Positions 33,160 to 44,383 of a stretch of DNA of 64,000 nt are shown here, in pieces; the stretch's first letter is position 1, and every line of letters starts with the position of its first letter. A program made the position numbers and the translations under genes. The stretch lies in assembly GCF_001411555.2 (NCBI RefSeq), contig NC_049909.1, positions 9,121,485 through 9,185,484 of the forward strand, in the 5' to 3' direction. This DNA is from Juglans regia (Eukaryota; Streptophyta; Magnoliopsida; Fagales; Juglandaceae). The notes below the pieces were generated by a model. The model was given only the letters and a program-made list of their open reading frames with translations. It did no database searches and was not told the DNA's origin.

Positions 33160-36100
33160 TTAAAGGACCTTGCCCACAAGGTGCGGGTAAAGGTCCTTCA
33201 TCCTTGCTAGCGATTCCCATGTGTTGTTTTCGGAGGAAGCCCCAACCCACTTGATGAGGACCTCCGTATTTGCATGGTTGCCGATCCTTCTGAGACGGCG
33301 CTCGATGACTTTCTCGGGCTCTGGTTGGATTTTCCCTTCGTGGTTTACGGGTGGAAGCTTGGGTAGAGGACAGATCTGAGCTCCGAGCTTGGGTTTCAAG
33401 CACGACACGTGGAACACAGGGTGGATGCGCGAGCTCTCCGGTAGATCTAGTTTGTACGCCACTTTTCCCACCTGTTTTAGCACTTGGAATGGGCCATAGA
33501 ACCGGGGAGATAATTTGAGGTTGTGACGTGTTGCAACCGAACTCTGCCGATAGGGTTGCAGGCGAAGGTAAACCCAATCCCCCTCTCCAAACTCACGATC
33601 TGATCTTTTTTTATCCGCATAGTATTTCATTCTCTGTTGGGCTTGCTGTAGATTGTTTTGTAGTAAAGTTCTGATCTTGTCTCGTGTTGTTAAATGTTGA
33701 TCCACTGCATCCGTAAGGGCTGTCCCGGGAATATAGGAAGTTAATTTAGGTGGACAGTATCCATACAAGGCCTCAAATGGGGACATTTTGGTCGAAGTGT
33801 GGTATGAGGAATTATACCACCATTCGGCCATTGGTAGCCATTGGACCCAGCTCCTAGGTTTATCCCCTGCATAGCAACGTAGATAACCTTCCACAGACTT
33901 GTTAAGGGCTTCGGTCTGACCATCTGTTTGTGGATGGTAAGCTGAGGTGTAGTGTAACACAGTATCCTGGAGCTGAAATAAGGTTGTCCAAAAAGTACTC
34001 AGAAAAATAGGATCACGATCCGAGAAAATAATCCTTGGCAACCCATGTAGTTTAAAAATTTCCTTAAAGAATGCTTGTGCAACTCCAGCAGCTGTGTATG
34101 GATGTGCCAATGCGACAAAATGACCATATTTGGTCAATCTATCGATGACTACTAAGATAACGTTGAACCCTTGAGATCTAGGCAAACCTTCCACAAAGTC
34201 TAGTGAGATTTCCTCCCAAGCTTGTGTCGGAATTGGGAGGGGCTGAAGCAGACCAGGGGGTAAAATGGTCTCTGTTTTATTTACCTGGCATGTGTCACAT
34301 TCTCTTACCATCCGTTTGATATCTTTTTTCATCCCTTGCCAATAAAAATCACGTTTTGCTCTTTGGTATGTCTTCACAAAGCCCGAGTGGCCTGCTTGGG
34401 GGTCTGAGTGGATGTAATTGAGGACCTTAGCCTTGAACAGGGACTGAGGGTGAATTACCAACCTGCCTTTTTTGAAGAGTAACCCGTGCTTCAGAACATA
34501 ATCTTTAGGCCCTTGCTGACCTGTTGTGAGCTGCTGGAAAATTGTATTTAACTCAGGTGAGCCCGCATACGTGGCTTTGAGTTCCTCAATCCATATAGGT
34601 GTAGGAAATGTAAGGAGGCCTAGGAATCCTCCTTGGGCCAAATCTGGTTCATGCCTTCGAGAGAGGGCATCCGCTACTTTATTTTCCCTTCCTTGCTTAT
34701 ACTGGATTGTAAAATCATAGCCCATTAACTTTGTGATCCATTTTTGCTGTTTTGCCGTGCCTATCTTTTGCTCCAAGAGGTACTTAAGAGACTGTTGATC
34801 AGTTTTTACCACAAAAGTCTGGCCCAATAGGTAAGGTCTCCATTTGTGGACTGCCGTGACTAGAGCTAGAAGCTCTTTTTCATAAGTAGAGAGGGTCAAG
34901 GCTGTCCCCTTCAACGCTTTGCTTAAATAGGCAATGGGCTGGCCCTCTTGCATTAATACAACCCCCACCCCACAGCCACTTGCATCACACTCAATAGTGA
35001 ATTTTTGGCTAAAGTTAGGTAACCGTAGCACTGGTGGGGTTGATACTGCTGCCTTGAGTTCCAGAAATGCCACATTGGCCCTCTCATCCCACTGGAAAGA
35101 GTTCTTTCGCAATAGAGCAGTAAGTGGGGCTGCAATAAGGCCATAATTCCTTATAAATTTCCGATAATACCCCGTCAAGCCTAGGAAGCCTCGTAAAGCT
35201 TTAGTATTGGCTGGATTCGGCCACTCCACCATGGCTTGTATTTTCTTTGGGTCTGCTTTCACACCTTCACCAGAAACTAGGTGACCCAAGTACTCCACCT
35301 CGGTTACCCCAAATTGACACTTGGAGAGTTTAGCAAATAAGCCATGGTTCGATAAGGTTTGTAGTACCACTGTAAGATGCCCAATGTGCTCATCCATGGT
35401 GCTGCTGAATACCAGGATATCATCAAAAAAAACTAAGACAAACCGCCGTAAATATGGTCTGAAAATTGTATTCATGAGCCCTTGAAATGTTGAGGGCGCA
35501 TTAGTAAGCCCAAAGGGCATTACTAAAAATTCATAATGTCCCTCATGCGTTCGGAAGGCCGTTTTAGGGATATCTTCCGGTACTACCCTGATTTGATGAT
35601 AGCCGGATCGAAGATCCAGCTTTGAAAACACTGCTGCCCCATGTAGTTCATCTAGGAGTTCATCAATCACCGGAATGGGAAACTTGTCCTTGACCGTTTC
35701 CTTGTTTAGTGCTCGATAATCCACACATAAACGCCAACTCCCATCCGCTTTTCGGACCAATAAAACAGGTGAAGAAAAGGGGCTGGAGCTGGGTCTAATA
35801 ACACCTGTTTTAAGTAGTTCAGCCACTATTTTCTCTATTTCTGACTTTTGGTAAAAAGGGTACCTATAAGGCCGAGTAGAAATGGGGCTAGTACCTTCCC
35901 TAAGGATAATACGATGATCATGAGACCTCATAGGTGGCAGACCCGTGGGTTCCTGAAAAACTTGGGTAAATTCTGATAAAACTTGCTTGAGTTTTGGATG
36001 ATGTACTTCATTGTTCAGCAGTGTAGATGTCTCTTGTAACTGTAGAATTAAACCCTTCCCCTTATAACATGAATTGAGGAACATTTTGTGGCAATCCGCG

Positions 36101-37551
36101 AATGAAGTTTGTTGAAGTTGAAGGCCTTTAAACAAAATTAATTTTCCTGCCCACTGAAACTGCATTTGTAGGGCAGAAAAATTCCAATTTATGGAGCCAA
36201 GTGATACCAGCCATTGAATTCCTAATACTCCATCACAACCAGCCAGGGGTAATACAAAATAAGAGGGTTTAAAACAAACCCCTTGAATTCGAGTATCAAT
36301 CTCATCACAAGACCCCAAAGTTTCTATCACTGCCCCGTTAGCCACTTGCACTTGTAACTTTGACTGACCATTAATGGGGAGGTTAGCTTTTGTAACAATA
36401 GATGGGTCAAGGAAGTTGTGGGTACTCCCTGTGTCCACCAAAATAAGCACAGATGCAGTGCCAATATGGCCATGTAACCTCATAGTTTTAGGGCAAGGCG
36501 TACCTGTTAAGGCATTCAATGTAATTGTTGGGCCCTCGGGTGTGGTTGGTGGTGCTGTTTCCGTCATATCCGTGGAGTCATAGAACACTTCTTCACCCTT
36601 GTCCTCCGTATTCTGTTCAGCAGCTTGTAGAAAGTAAACCTTAGGGGATTTGCACACATGACCCAAGTGCCATTTTTCATCACAATGAAAACATAATCCA
36701 CGCTTCCGTTTATCATCCATATGACTCGGTAACACCCTTCTCATGGGAGGATTAGGTGACTTTGGGGGCTGAGTGGTACTTGTGGTAGGGGTTGACCAGT
36801 GATTTCCAGTGGTGCTTTGGTATGAATTTCGGTCTGCCCATGGTTTAGCATTTTTTCTGGTACTAACCCAAAATTCTTCTTGTATTTTTGCGAGGCTAAA
36901 TGCTATGTTGAGGTTCGCTGGTTTGAGCAACCGAAGAGGAAGGCGGATTTCATCTTTGAGGCCGCTAAGGAAACAGCTTAACTTATGGTTGTCGGAGAGC
37001 CCTTTTAATCGGTTAGACAGAGATTCAAACTGGGCTTTATACACAGCCACGGTCGAGTGTTGTTTCAGCCTAGTGAGCGACTCCATCGGATCGTCGTACG
37101 CTGTCAAACCAAAGCGTAGTTGAAGTGCCTCAGTGAAGGTTGGCCAGTCCGTAAATTGCCCAGTATCAAATGCATCTTGGTACCACGTGAGGGCTTCTCC
37201 CTCCATGTGGTATGAAGCCATTAAAAGCTTCTGAGCATTAGGTGTTTGGTAAAATGAAAAATAATGGTGAACCTTGAAAACCCACCCTGCTGGGTCCTCA
37301 CCACGAAAATGAGGGAAATCCAACTTGACTCCCCTTGGTGTGTGTCTACGATGCTCGCCCTCATACTCCACCTCACGGTCTATCTCTTGTCTCTCTTGAT
37401 GTTCACGGTTTGGGTGCTGGGCTTGGTTTGCTAACACAGTTCTTAGAATTTCATGAATTTGTTGCATCTGCTCACTCATGTTGTGAATAGCTTGATCATG
37501 TTGGAGTAGCATCTCTTGTTGTTGCTGCTTGGTGCGGATCTGTTCAGCCAT
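33160..37551 (-). CDS. chromovirus Gag-Pol polyprotein
   Basis: 1463 residues in one frame. Gag domain about 76-235 ([15 protein letters not shown]... [15 protein letters not shown]); zinc knuckle [14 protein letters not shown] at 287-300; aspartic protease [10 protein letters not shown] with DTG at 373-375; reverse transcriptase about 585-760 with FFDDILVFS (Asp-Asp at 710-711); RNase H about 840-960 ([18 protein letters not shown]); integrase with a zinc finger (His1038, His1045, Cys1075, Cys1078) and a DD35E core (Asp1118, Asp1178, Glu1214); then [11 protein letters not shown] and a chromodomain at about 1411-1460 ([23 protein letters not shown]). It directs copying and integration of the element in virus-like particles and nucleus; the chromodomain is thought to guide integration to chromatin marks. 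The start Met lies 12 bases past the PBS. No broken catalytic motif is visible; no Gag/Pol frameshift, so processing must rely on the protease. Confidence 0.95.
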   Translation of the reverse strand: MAEQIRTKQQQQEMLLQHDQAIHNMSEQMQQIHEILRTVLANQAQHPNREHQERQEIDREVEYEGEHRRHTPRGVKLDFPHFRGEDPAGWVFKVHHYFSFYQTPNAQKLLMASYHMEGEALTWYQDAFDTGQFTDWPTFTEALQLRFGLTAYDDPMESLTRLKQHSTVAVYKAQFESLSNRLKGLSDNHKLSCFLSGLKDEIRLPLRLLKPANLNIAFSLAKIQEEFWVSTRKNAKPWADRNSYQSTTGNHWSTPTTSTTQPPKSPNPPMRRVLPSHMDDKRKRGLCFHCDEKWHLGHVCKSPKVYFLQAAEQNTEDKGEEVFYDSTDMTETAPPTTPEGPTITLNALTGTPCPKTMRLHGHIGTASVLILVDTGSTHNFLDPSIVTKANLPINGQSKLQVQVANGAVIETLGSCDEIDTRIQGVCFKPSYFVLPLAGCDGVLGIQWLVSLGSINWNFSALQMQFQWAGKLILFKGLQLQQTSFADCHKMFLNSCYKGKGLILQLQETSTLLNNEVHHPKLKQVLSEFTQVFQEPTGLPPMRSHDHRIILREGTSPISTRPYRYPFYQKSEIEKIVAELLKTGVIRPSSSPFSSPVLLVRKADGSWRLCVDYRALNKETVKDKFPIPVIDELLDELHGAAVFSKLDLRSGYHQIRVVPEDIPKTAFRTHEGHYEFLVMPFGLTNAPSTFQGLMNTIFRPYLRRFVLVFFDDILVFSSTMDEHIGHLTVVLQTLSNHGLFAKLSKCQFGVTEVEYLGHLVSGEGVKADPKKIQAMVEWPNPANTKALRGFLGLTGYYRKFIRNYGLIAAPLTALLRKNSFQWDERANVAFLELKAAVSTPPVLRLPNFSQKFTIECDASGCGVGVVLMQEGQPIAYLSKALKGTALTLSTYEKELLALVTAVHKWRPYLLGQTFVVKTDQQSLKYLLEQKIGTAKQQKWITKLMGYDFTIQYKQGRENKVADALSRRHEPDLAQGGFLGLLTFPTPIWIEELKATYAGSPELNTIFQQLTTGQQGPKDYVLKHGLLFKKGRLVIHPQSLFKAKVLNYIHSDPQAGHSGFVKTYQRAKRDFYWQGMKKDIKRMVRECDTCQVNKTETILPPGLLQPLPIPTQAWEEISLDFVEGLPRSQGFNVILVVIDRLTKYGHFVALAHPYTAAGVAQAFFKEIFKLHGLPRIIFSDRDPIFLSTFWTTLFQLQDTVLHYTSAYHPQTDGQTEALNKSVEGYLRCYAGDKPRSWVQWLPMAEWWYNSSYHTSTKMSPFEALYGYCPPKLTSYIPGTALTDAVDQHLTTRDKIRTLLQNNLQQAQQRMKYYADKKRSDREFGEGDWVYLRLQPYRQSSVATRHNLKLSPRFYGPFQVLKQVGKVAYKLDLPESSRIHPVFHVSCLKPKLGAQICPLPKLPPVNHEGKIQPEPEKVIERRLRRIGNHANTEVLIKWVGASSENNTWESLARMKDLYPHLVGKVL

Positions 37552-37562
37552 TAGGACGATAG

Positions 37563-37575
37563 GCTCTTGATACCA
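37563..37575 (-). other. primer-binding site of chromovirus
   Basis: TGGTATCAAGAGC on the minus strand, two bases from the LTR: the initiator-Met PBS TGGTATCAGAGC with one extra A. Confidence 0.85.
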
Positions 37576-37577
37576 CT

Positions 37578-38204
37578 TGTAATAGTCTTGTGATCTGTAT
37601 GTTGCGGCTGGGTTGGAAATAATATTTCTGGGTTGATTAAGGAGGGATTCGGGATGTAGATTATCTGTTTGAGAAAAGAACTGTAATAAAATGCTGAGAA
37701 AAAGATGGATATAGGGTTCTTCGAGGGACCCTTAACCTCCCATAGTGTTGATTCAATATTCTCAAATAAAATGTCAGATAATCCCTTTGATGCTTACAGA
37801 CTCCTCCTAATACCCACGCAGGAGTAACTAACAAAAGCAATAAGATATGGACACGTGTCCTGACACATAACGGAATAAGGCGGAATGAAAATAACAAAGG
37901 ACACAAAGGAATAAAGCAGGAATGAAAATAACAAAGGACACAAGTCTGCAATGTCATAACCGAATAAACAAACGGGGCGTTTAATGGTCTTCATGGAACG
38001 GTGCGTTTTGGGATGAAACGGTGGGCTTCCATTCCAGCTGCTGCGGTGCGTTTTGATACTCCTTTCTACTGCTATGCGTTTTGATATCCACTTCCACTTC
38101 ACTTGACTACCACTTCACTTGACTTCCCGAACTTATCACTTCAGTTCTCTCTGTCTTCGAGTACGCTTTGTAACCCTAACTCCCATCCACGCAGCTTCAT
38201 AACA
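37578..38204 (-). repeat. chromovirus 5' LTR
   Basis: 627 bp, near-identical to 32522-33148. A G-box-like ACACGTGTCC (about 37853-37862) is a plausible promoter element; the transcription start was not located. Confidence 0.95.
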
Positions 38205-39036
38205 CAGAGTTCGTGAGAAAAAAAATTAAAAGAAAAAAACGAAAAGGCTGGAAGACGCACGGACGAAGGAGATTTAATTGAAAATTTGACTTTTTAAAAG
38301 AAAAAGAAAGGAGGTGAGGGACGGAGATGTAAAAAATAAAAATAAAAGAAGGGAGAGTGACGTGAAAGGTAAGTAAAGTAAGTAAGAAAAAAGAAATAGA
38401 CGACGCAAACCCGAAAAACGATCACGGACTGACGTTGCGCGGCATTGTTTGCCAAGTGAGAGTACCTCAAGTACTCTCATTATTATTCTTTATTTTATTA
38501 TTATTTTTTACCTATTTTTTTACTATTTATTATTTTTCACTTATTTTTTACTACTATTCAATATTTTATTATTACTTTTTCATTACTTTTTTACAAATAT
38601 TTACAAACATTCTCAACACTTCTCACTACCCAAACGTACTCTGGTTTGGTTTTGATTCCGATGAGTATTTTTAGTGTTTACTTTTTTTTTTTTAGAAAAA
38701 TTATGGTAAATTCATTTATATTAAATTTAATTTTTAGTATAAATTAAATTTTTTTTATTCTAGAAAAATGATATAATCTAATTCTGAATTATGCTTACAT
38801 TTCAATTTTAATTTGAATTAATTCTCTTTTATGTTTGTCTGATTTATTCTGAAGTTATCATTTCTAATTAACTCGCCATTAATTATATGATTTTACTCTT
38901 GTGATTTGCTATCGAAAAAGAGAATTATAAGATAGATCTTGGATATTTCGGTATAAGTAATTATAGAGATTGAAAGACTTGTATGAACCTATGTAGTATT
39001 AAAATTATTAGTCTTATTGCTTTCTTTCTTTACTAA
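38205..39036. other. AT-rich flank, no gene seen
   Basis: Starts with the CAGAG duplication. 38470-38620 is a TTATT/TTTA-rich pyrimidine strand and 38660-38760 is T-rich. A perfect inverted repeat, GAGAGTAC CTCAA GTACTCTC, lies at 38458-38478. Open frames here are low-complexity. Confidence 0.5.
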
Positions 39037-40780
39037 TGTAACACCCCGTATTTTTAATGAAGGAATTATTTTTTTATTGACTCAAAATTTATTCTCTTGT
39101 TTTAAAAAAATTATTTTTGAAGTGCTTTCTTTAAATTAATTATTGTTATGTGTTTAAATTTCTTCTCGAATTAAATTAACTTGTTGTTGGGTTTAATTAT
39201 TTATTTTCATTTTAATCACTGCGTTTGAATTATTTTATTTCACTTGCTGTTTTAAAATCGTTTTCGTTGGATCTTTTTTTGTGACCCAAGATGTGAGGAT
39301 TGGATCTCGTTTCTTTCCCTATATTTTCTTTTTCCTCTTTTCTTTTTTCTTCCTTTCTTTTCTTTCTTTTTTTTTTCTTCTTCTGGTTTCCTCCCGAGTG
39401 CGACGTCAGCCCCTCCCTCTCTCCGTTCGATTCTTCCTTCGCCCCCAGCACCGCCGTGCACCGGCGGTGGTCGACACCGCCCGACTCCCCAGCTTCCCCA
39501 GCCACGCCGTCGTTAGCCACCACAAACCCATTGAAGCGGCTGCATTCCTTGCGCCGCTGCGTCGCCGTTGCGCCACCTCCGACCACTATCTCTTCACCAC
39601 ATCGTCTTCGACCTCCTAGCAATCCAATGGACCCAACCCCACCTCCGATCTGTCACCGGTGAAGCCCCACCATCAATATTTCCATTTTGGGTGTTTTTGC
39701 ACTTCAACCGCCTATTGCGCCGCCACCCACGGCCAACCACCACCACCACCACTAGTTTCACCGACATCCCTAAGCCCTACCCTATCAATCTCGGGTCTTC
39801 GTTTACACCCGTTCAAAAGTGGATTTTTGAGACCCACGGCCACAGTACATTTGGCACTGTTTTGTTGCTGCATTGCCGCTTCTAGCACCTCCGTGATCTT
39901 TCAAAAATTATATTATAGTATTGTAAGTATTTTTTTCCAAAGAATTTTTGAGATTTAAATGTATTTCTGCGCTAATTCATATTTATTGTGAATTTATTGG
40001 TTGTGCCGGACTGAGTCCGAAGAGTAAGGGGATCGTTGGATTGGATGATGGAGTTGTTGGTGTGAGATTGGTTTATGCTATGAAATTTGTTGGCTGATTT
40101 GGGTTTAAATATTGGTGTTTTGAGTTTGACGTTGGTCATGATGAATATTGGTGATTTTTAGGAGGTGATGATATATTTTTGAATTATTGGTTTGGTGTTT
40201 TGGAAATGTTTAGAAGGGTTTGTTGGGGCCTTTTAACATCTAGAAGTGTTGAGATATTTTTTTTCCTATTGTGGAGTTGTGAACGGAGAGAGAGTAGTGT
40301 GTAGTGTCGTCCTGGTTAAATTGTTGACGATTTCTTGGGAGTATGAGCTGCTGAAATAAGTGTAAGTTAGTGATAATCGGAGTTGACATTGGTTTTGATG
40401 CTTGTATTGGACAATACTGAGATTGGTATAGAATATTTTTGGGTCGAAGTGTGGGCTGTCCAGATTGTTATTTGGTTGTTTGAGTTGGATTAAACTTGCT
40501 GAATTATGGTCTAGAAATTGGGTCTTAAGTTGTCTAAGACCAATTTTGTGTTGTTGGACTTTAATATTTGGTTTATATTATTTTCATGAATAGGTGACGA
40601 GACGGATAGAGACCGTATTCAAGTCATAGATAATGCGCTGCAGGAGTCAGGTAAGCGGGGTTCCTATGCTAGGCTTTACACGAATTATCGAGACAGAGGT
40701 TGATTTTCTGAAAACTTTGCATATTTTTGTGATGAAATGAGAACTTGGGAAAAACAAAACCAATCTCGGTCGTTTATATG

Positions 40781-43700
40781 TGTAACACCCGGGCCAGCCA
40801 AGCGACTTTACAAATTATTTTTGAGTTTTAGTTAAAATCATTTGGGATTACGAGTAAAAAATTTTTTTTTATAAGAGAGTCTGAGCCTAAGATATTTTTG
40901 GCGGTGTATAATTTTTTTTTATAGTAAGTTTGATATTTAGTTTTTAAAGCTTAATGGATCAAGTTGTTATTCATCAAAATTTATGGGATAATTATATCTA
41001 TATATATATATTTTATTTATTTTTAGTTGATTAGAGACCCAAAACTTTAGATTAAAGCAATGCCTTAATCTCGTTCAGAGCCCAGCCGTGGGATCGCGCG
41101 GGTCCAGACTCCATCGCACGGTTTGCATCCAATTTCCTTTTTCATGCACGTATCTCCCTTCTCCATCTTTAGGTTTCATCTGTTTCCCTCTTATAGTTCT
41201 TATATATATTAAGCATTTCTCAACCCTAAAATAAGTGCCGCTGCCCTCTTCATCACCCTCAGCCATCCAAACTCCTAGCATCCATCCTCCACTGTGAACC
41301 GCGGCTACCACCCCAACCAAGAGACAAACGACCGAAACCACCTTGTTCTTACAGCTTAAAGCAGAAAAGCAGAGCATTTGCTTCCTCCACGTCGTTCTTC
41401 CCCGAACCCATGTCCACGCGGAACCTCAGCCGCCACCCAATGCCTGCATAGCATCTGTTGCAAGCCACGGAAACCCTCTGCCTTAGACAACCGAAACAAA
41501 GCCACGCCTACAGCCACCCCAACTCCTCGGTGCCACCTGCCACAGCTCTTCCACGCCCAGCTTTGCGCCATAACACCTCTGCTTAGCCGCTTCTCCGCCA
41601 CACGAAACCGAGAACCACCCCACCTCACGGAGAAGTCTCTGTTTCCTGCACCAAAAACAGGGCATTTATTGAACTACCGTAAACCACTGCATAACCAGCA
41701 CCTGATTGCACCGAAAAACACCATAAAATCAACGGAAACCGCCAGTCGTGACATCCCCGTCACCCTGCGTAGATCGGTGAGCCCAGACCCTCCGCCATAT
41801 GCGTTTCCTCTCGGTTGCTCTCTCTCTCTCATCTCGCACTCTCCGAACTCTCTCTACCTCTCTCGTGCGCTTTCGCCGCCCAGCGGAGGTGGCCTCGCCA
41901 CTGCATGCTCTCCTCAGCGCCCAGCAGCACCACCATAGTTCCTGCATCCGCCCAGCTCGCCGCCAGCGCGGCTCCATCTCTCGGTAAGTGCTGCTGCCGC
42001 CAATCACTGGATGATTTCCGTGTTTTGTGTGTGCAGCAGTTTTTGTTTTCCTTTGTAAGTGATTTACGTACATATATATATATATATTATATTTCATAGA
42101 TATATATAGTGGTAACTTGATAGTTGAAGTTATTTCCAAATTTATCCCTTTACATTCAAAGTGTGTTTCCGGATGAAGGGTATTTTTTTATTTATGTATT
42201 TTTGTTGTGATGTTGAAATGAGTTTTGGTTTTAAGTTTCATAAAACATTATTTTGTGTAGAAAATATTTTAACAATATTGTTAACAAAAAGAGGTAAACC
42301 TATTTTTTAAGAGAGGAGTTTTGCATGGCGTATTTTTTAAGACTTTTAGAGTAATCTAAGTATTCTATTAATTTATAATATATTGTTGGTACTATAGATA
42401 TTTTGGAATATTACTCTTTATTGAGTTCCGCAAATGCCTAAATACTTGCTCGATTAAATCTCTTATTGGTACGAATTTGATTAAGTGGATATTGGTGGCT
42501 TTAGAAAATGGTGGTATTATAGAAATTATTAGAATTCTAGGTTTTGAGGATTTAAATAGGTTCTTAGGTTCAACTATCGAAATACGGATTGATTGAAAAT
42601 TTACAGAATTTACGAAATTTTATAGGTGACGATTAATATTTGTTAGGCTTCGTTGAGGAATCTTGAAAGACTAAAGAGTTCCAGGTAAGCGGGGTTCCTA
42701 TGCTAGATTTGCATAAAAATAAAATGGTCTGAGGTTGATTTTTGAAAATGAACATGTTTATTATAAAAATATACTTGAACTACCTCAGTTATTTGTTCTG
42801 CATTACTCATGAGATTCTGTTTAAGAATAAAGTATTTTCTGGCATGACTGGTGTAGACATGAGCTATTTTGCATTTTGCTTCTAAACTCTGAAAAAGAGA
42901 GCGAATATGAAAGTTTGTGCAGAAAATAATGTTTTGTGATTTCTGAAAACTCTGTTCTGTTCTGAAGATGGTCTGTACTCTGATATGATATGCTTTCTGA
43001 AAACTCTGTTCTGTTCTGAAGGTGTTCCGTATTCTGATATGATGTGATTTTTGAAAACTTTTGGCATGACATTCTGAATTGGGATGTGGTTTGTGGATGG
43101 TGACCTATTTGACCTACCACGGGTGCTAATAGTGGTTTCTGTTTGGGTTGGTACCAACTGTTCTGTTTCTGGTGCACCCACTTTGGAAACAAAGTGGTTT
43201 TCTGGTGGTCTTTCCTGTGTGCACACTCGGGGCTCCGAGAATAAATAAGGGGAAGATTCACATTCTGTTTCTGCTCGGTTAGCTACCGGGGTTTGCACAA
43301 CCCTACCACGGGGGTTAAACATGGCCTCTGATGCGATATGATACTCTGGTACGATGGTGGTCAGTTATGCTATGCCAAAAGAATTTGAATAAGAATATTT
43401 TTGAACTTTCGCTCTGATATTTTTATAACATGTTCTGACTCTGCATTCTGCAAATATAAAGTGCTTTGTTCTGCATTATGAAATCTGTAAATGCTCATGT
43501 TTGCATACTAGTATATGCTCTCTGCTTACTGAGTTGTTGATAACTCACCCCTATCTCCACAATATGTTTCAGATAATTTTTGATGCAACAGCTGGAAATC
43601 AGGAATAGGAAATATTTGCAAATTTTGTGGATCATAGAAGACTATGTGCCCTAGGGTACAATGACTTTTGGAGAGTCTTTTGGTAGCGTTGATATTTTAT

Positions 43701-43937
43701 GTGATTTCGGTATGTTGAGTATTGGATATTTTTAGTCCTTGTGGAAAAGTTTATCTATATCAATGAGACACCACTGATGTGCCCTTATGTAGGAACATGG
43801 ATATTTGTATTGAACAAATAGGTTAATATGTTATGGAGATTCTGGTTTATTTTTAAAAAAGTTTTATTTGGAAATGATTTTTTTTTTTTTTGGTGATATG
43901 AGTTAACTCTCCGGACCCTCGAGGCCGGGGCGTTACA
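40781..43937 (+). repeat. 5' LTR of gag-only element
   Basis: 3157 bp, TGTAACACCCGGGCC...GGGGCGTTACA. Modules in order: TATA 41201-41209; C-rich leader about 41260-41975, ending CTCTCGGTAAGTG; conserved AGGTAAGCGGGGTTCCTATG block 42683-42706; GTTGGTACCAAC about 43147; hairpin 43178-43197; CTCGGGGCTCCGAG about 43226; AACCC/GGGTT stem near 43300; inverted repeat 43530-43547; TGTTTCAG ending 43572. Confidence 0.95.
41201..41209 (+). promoter_or_regulatory. TATA box of gag-only element 5' LTR
   Basis: TATATATAT before AAGCATTTCTCAACCC; the same is found at 46493-46501 in the 3' LTR. It is placed upstream of the C-rich leader, so the transcript would start near 41235, leaving about 2.7 kb of R-U5 in the LTR. 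Confidence 0.55.
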
Positions 43938-43939
43938 GT

Positions 43940-43951
43940 TGGTATCAGAGC
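43940..43951 (+). other. PBS of gag-only element
   Basis: TGGTATCAGAGC, an exact initiator-Met PBS, two bases after the LTR. Followed by CAGGTTTGAGATTCTGCAGA, a phrase closely matched after the PBS of LARD-1 and LARD-2. Confidence 0.92.
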
Positions 43952-44383
43952 CAGGTTTGAGATTCTGCAGACTATATGGATTGAGATTTTAGGAATTTGA
44001 GGCTTCAGATTTGATTGGCTTATTTTGAAGGTTGTAGACATGACTTGGAGGTCTAGAATTTGAGGTTTACGTAAATTTGATTGAAGGTTTGAGATTTTGC
44101 AAACTATAAGTTATGAAGTTTTTGGATATCTGTAGGTTTAGGAAGTAATTCCATATGTAAGACGTCGGAAGTTGAGGATAGAGAGTTGATGAAGTGAATA
44201 ATTAAGATTTGAAATGCTGCAAACCAGAGTAGATATGTATAGGATTTATACAGATTTATGAGTTGAATTCATACTTCTTAAGGTTTAGACTATAGGTTTG
44301 TTTTACGGGTAACACTTTTTATTCATGAACTCTATAATTTTGTTTTTAAAACAATTTGTAAAGTTTTTAAAAATTTTTCCAGG

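Larger units (their letters stand above)
32522..38204 (-). mobile_element. full-length Ty3/gypsy chromovirus, 5683 bp, TSD CAGAG
   Basis: Two 627-bp LTRs (32522-33148 and 37578-38204, TGTAATAGTC...TTCATAACA) differ at only three positions that I can find. CAGAG flanks the element at 32517-32521 and 38205-38209. PBS at 37563-37575 and PPT at 33149-33159 are present and the single Gag-Pol frame is open throughout. Short LTRs, small size and a C-terminal chromodomain suggest the Reina/CRM/Galadriel side of chromoviruses. About 0.5% LTR divergence implies a very recent insertion. Confidence 0.95.

Noticed and set aside
39281..39662. Open frames starting with a hydrophobic Phe/Leu stretch, resembling a signal peptide
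   Set aside because: The hydrophobic stretch comes from a TTTCTTTT pyrimidine tract in the solo LTR; the same region in LARD-2 is not conserved in frame.
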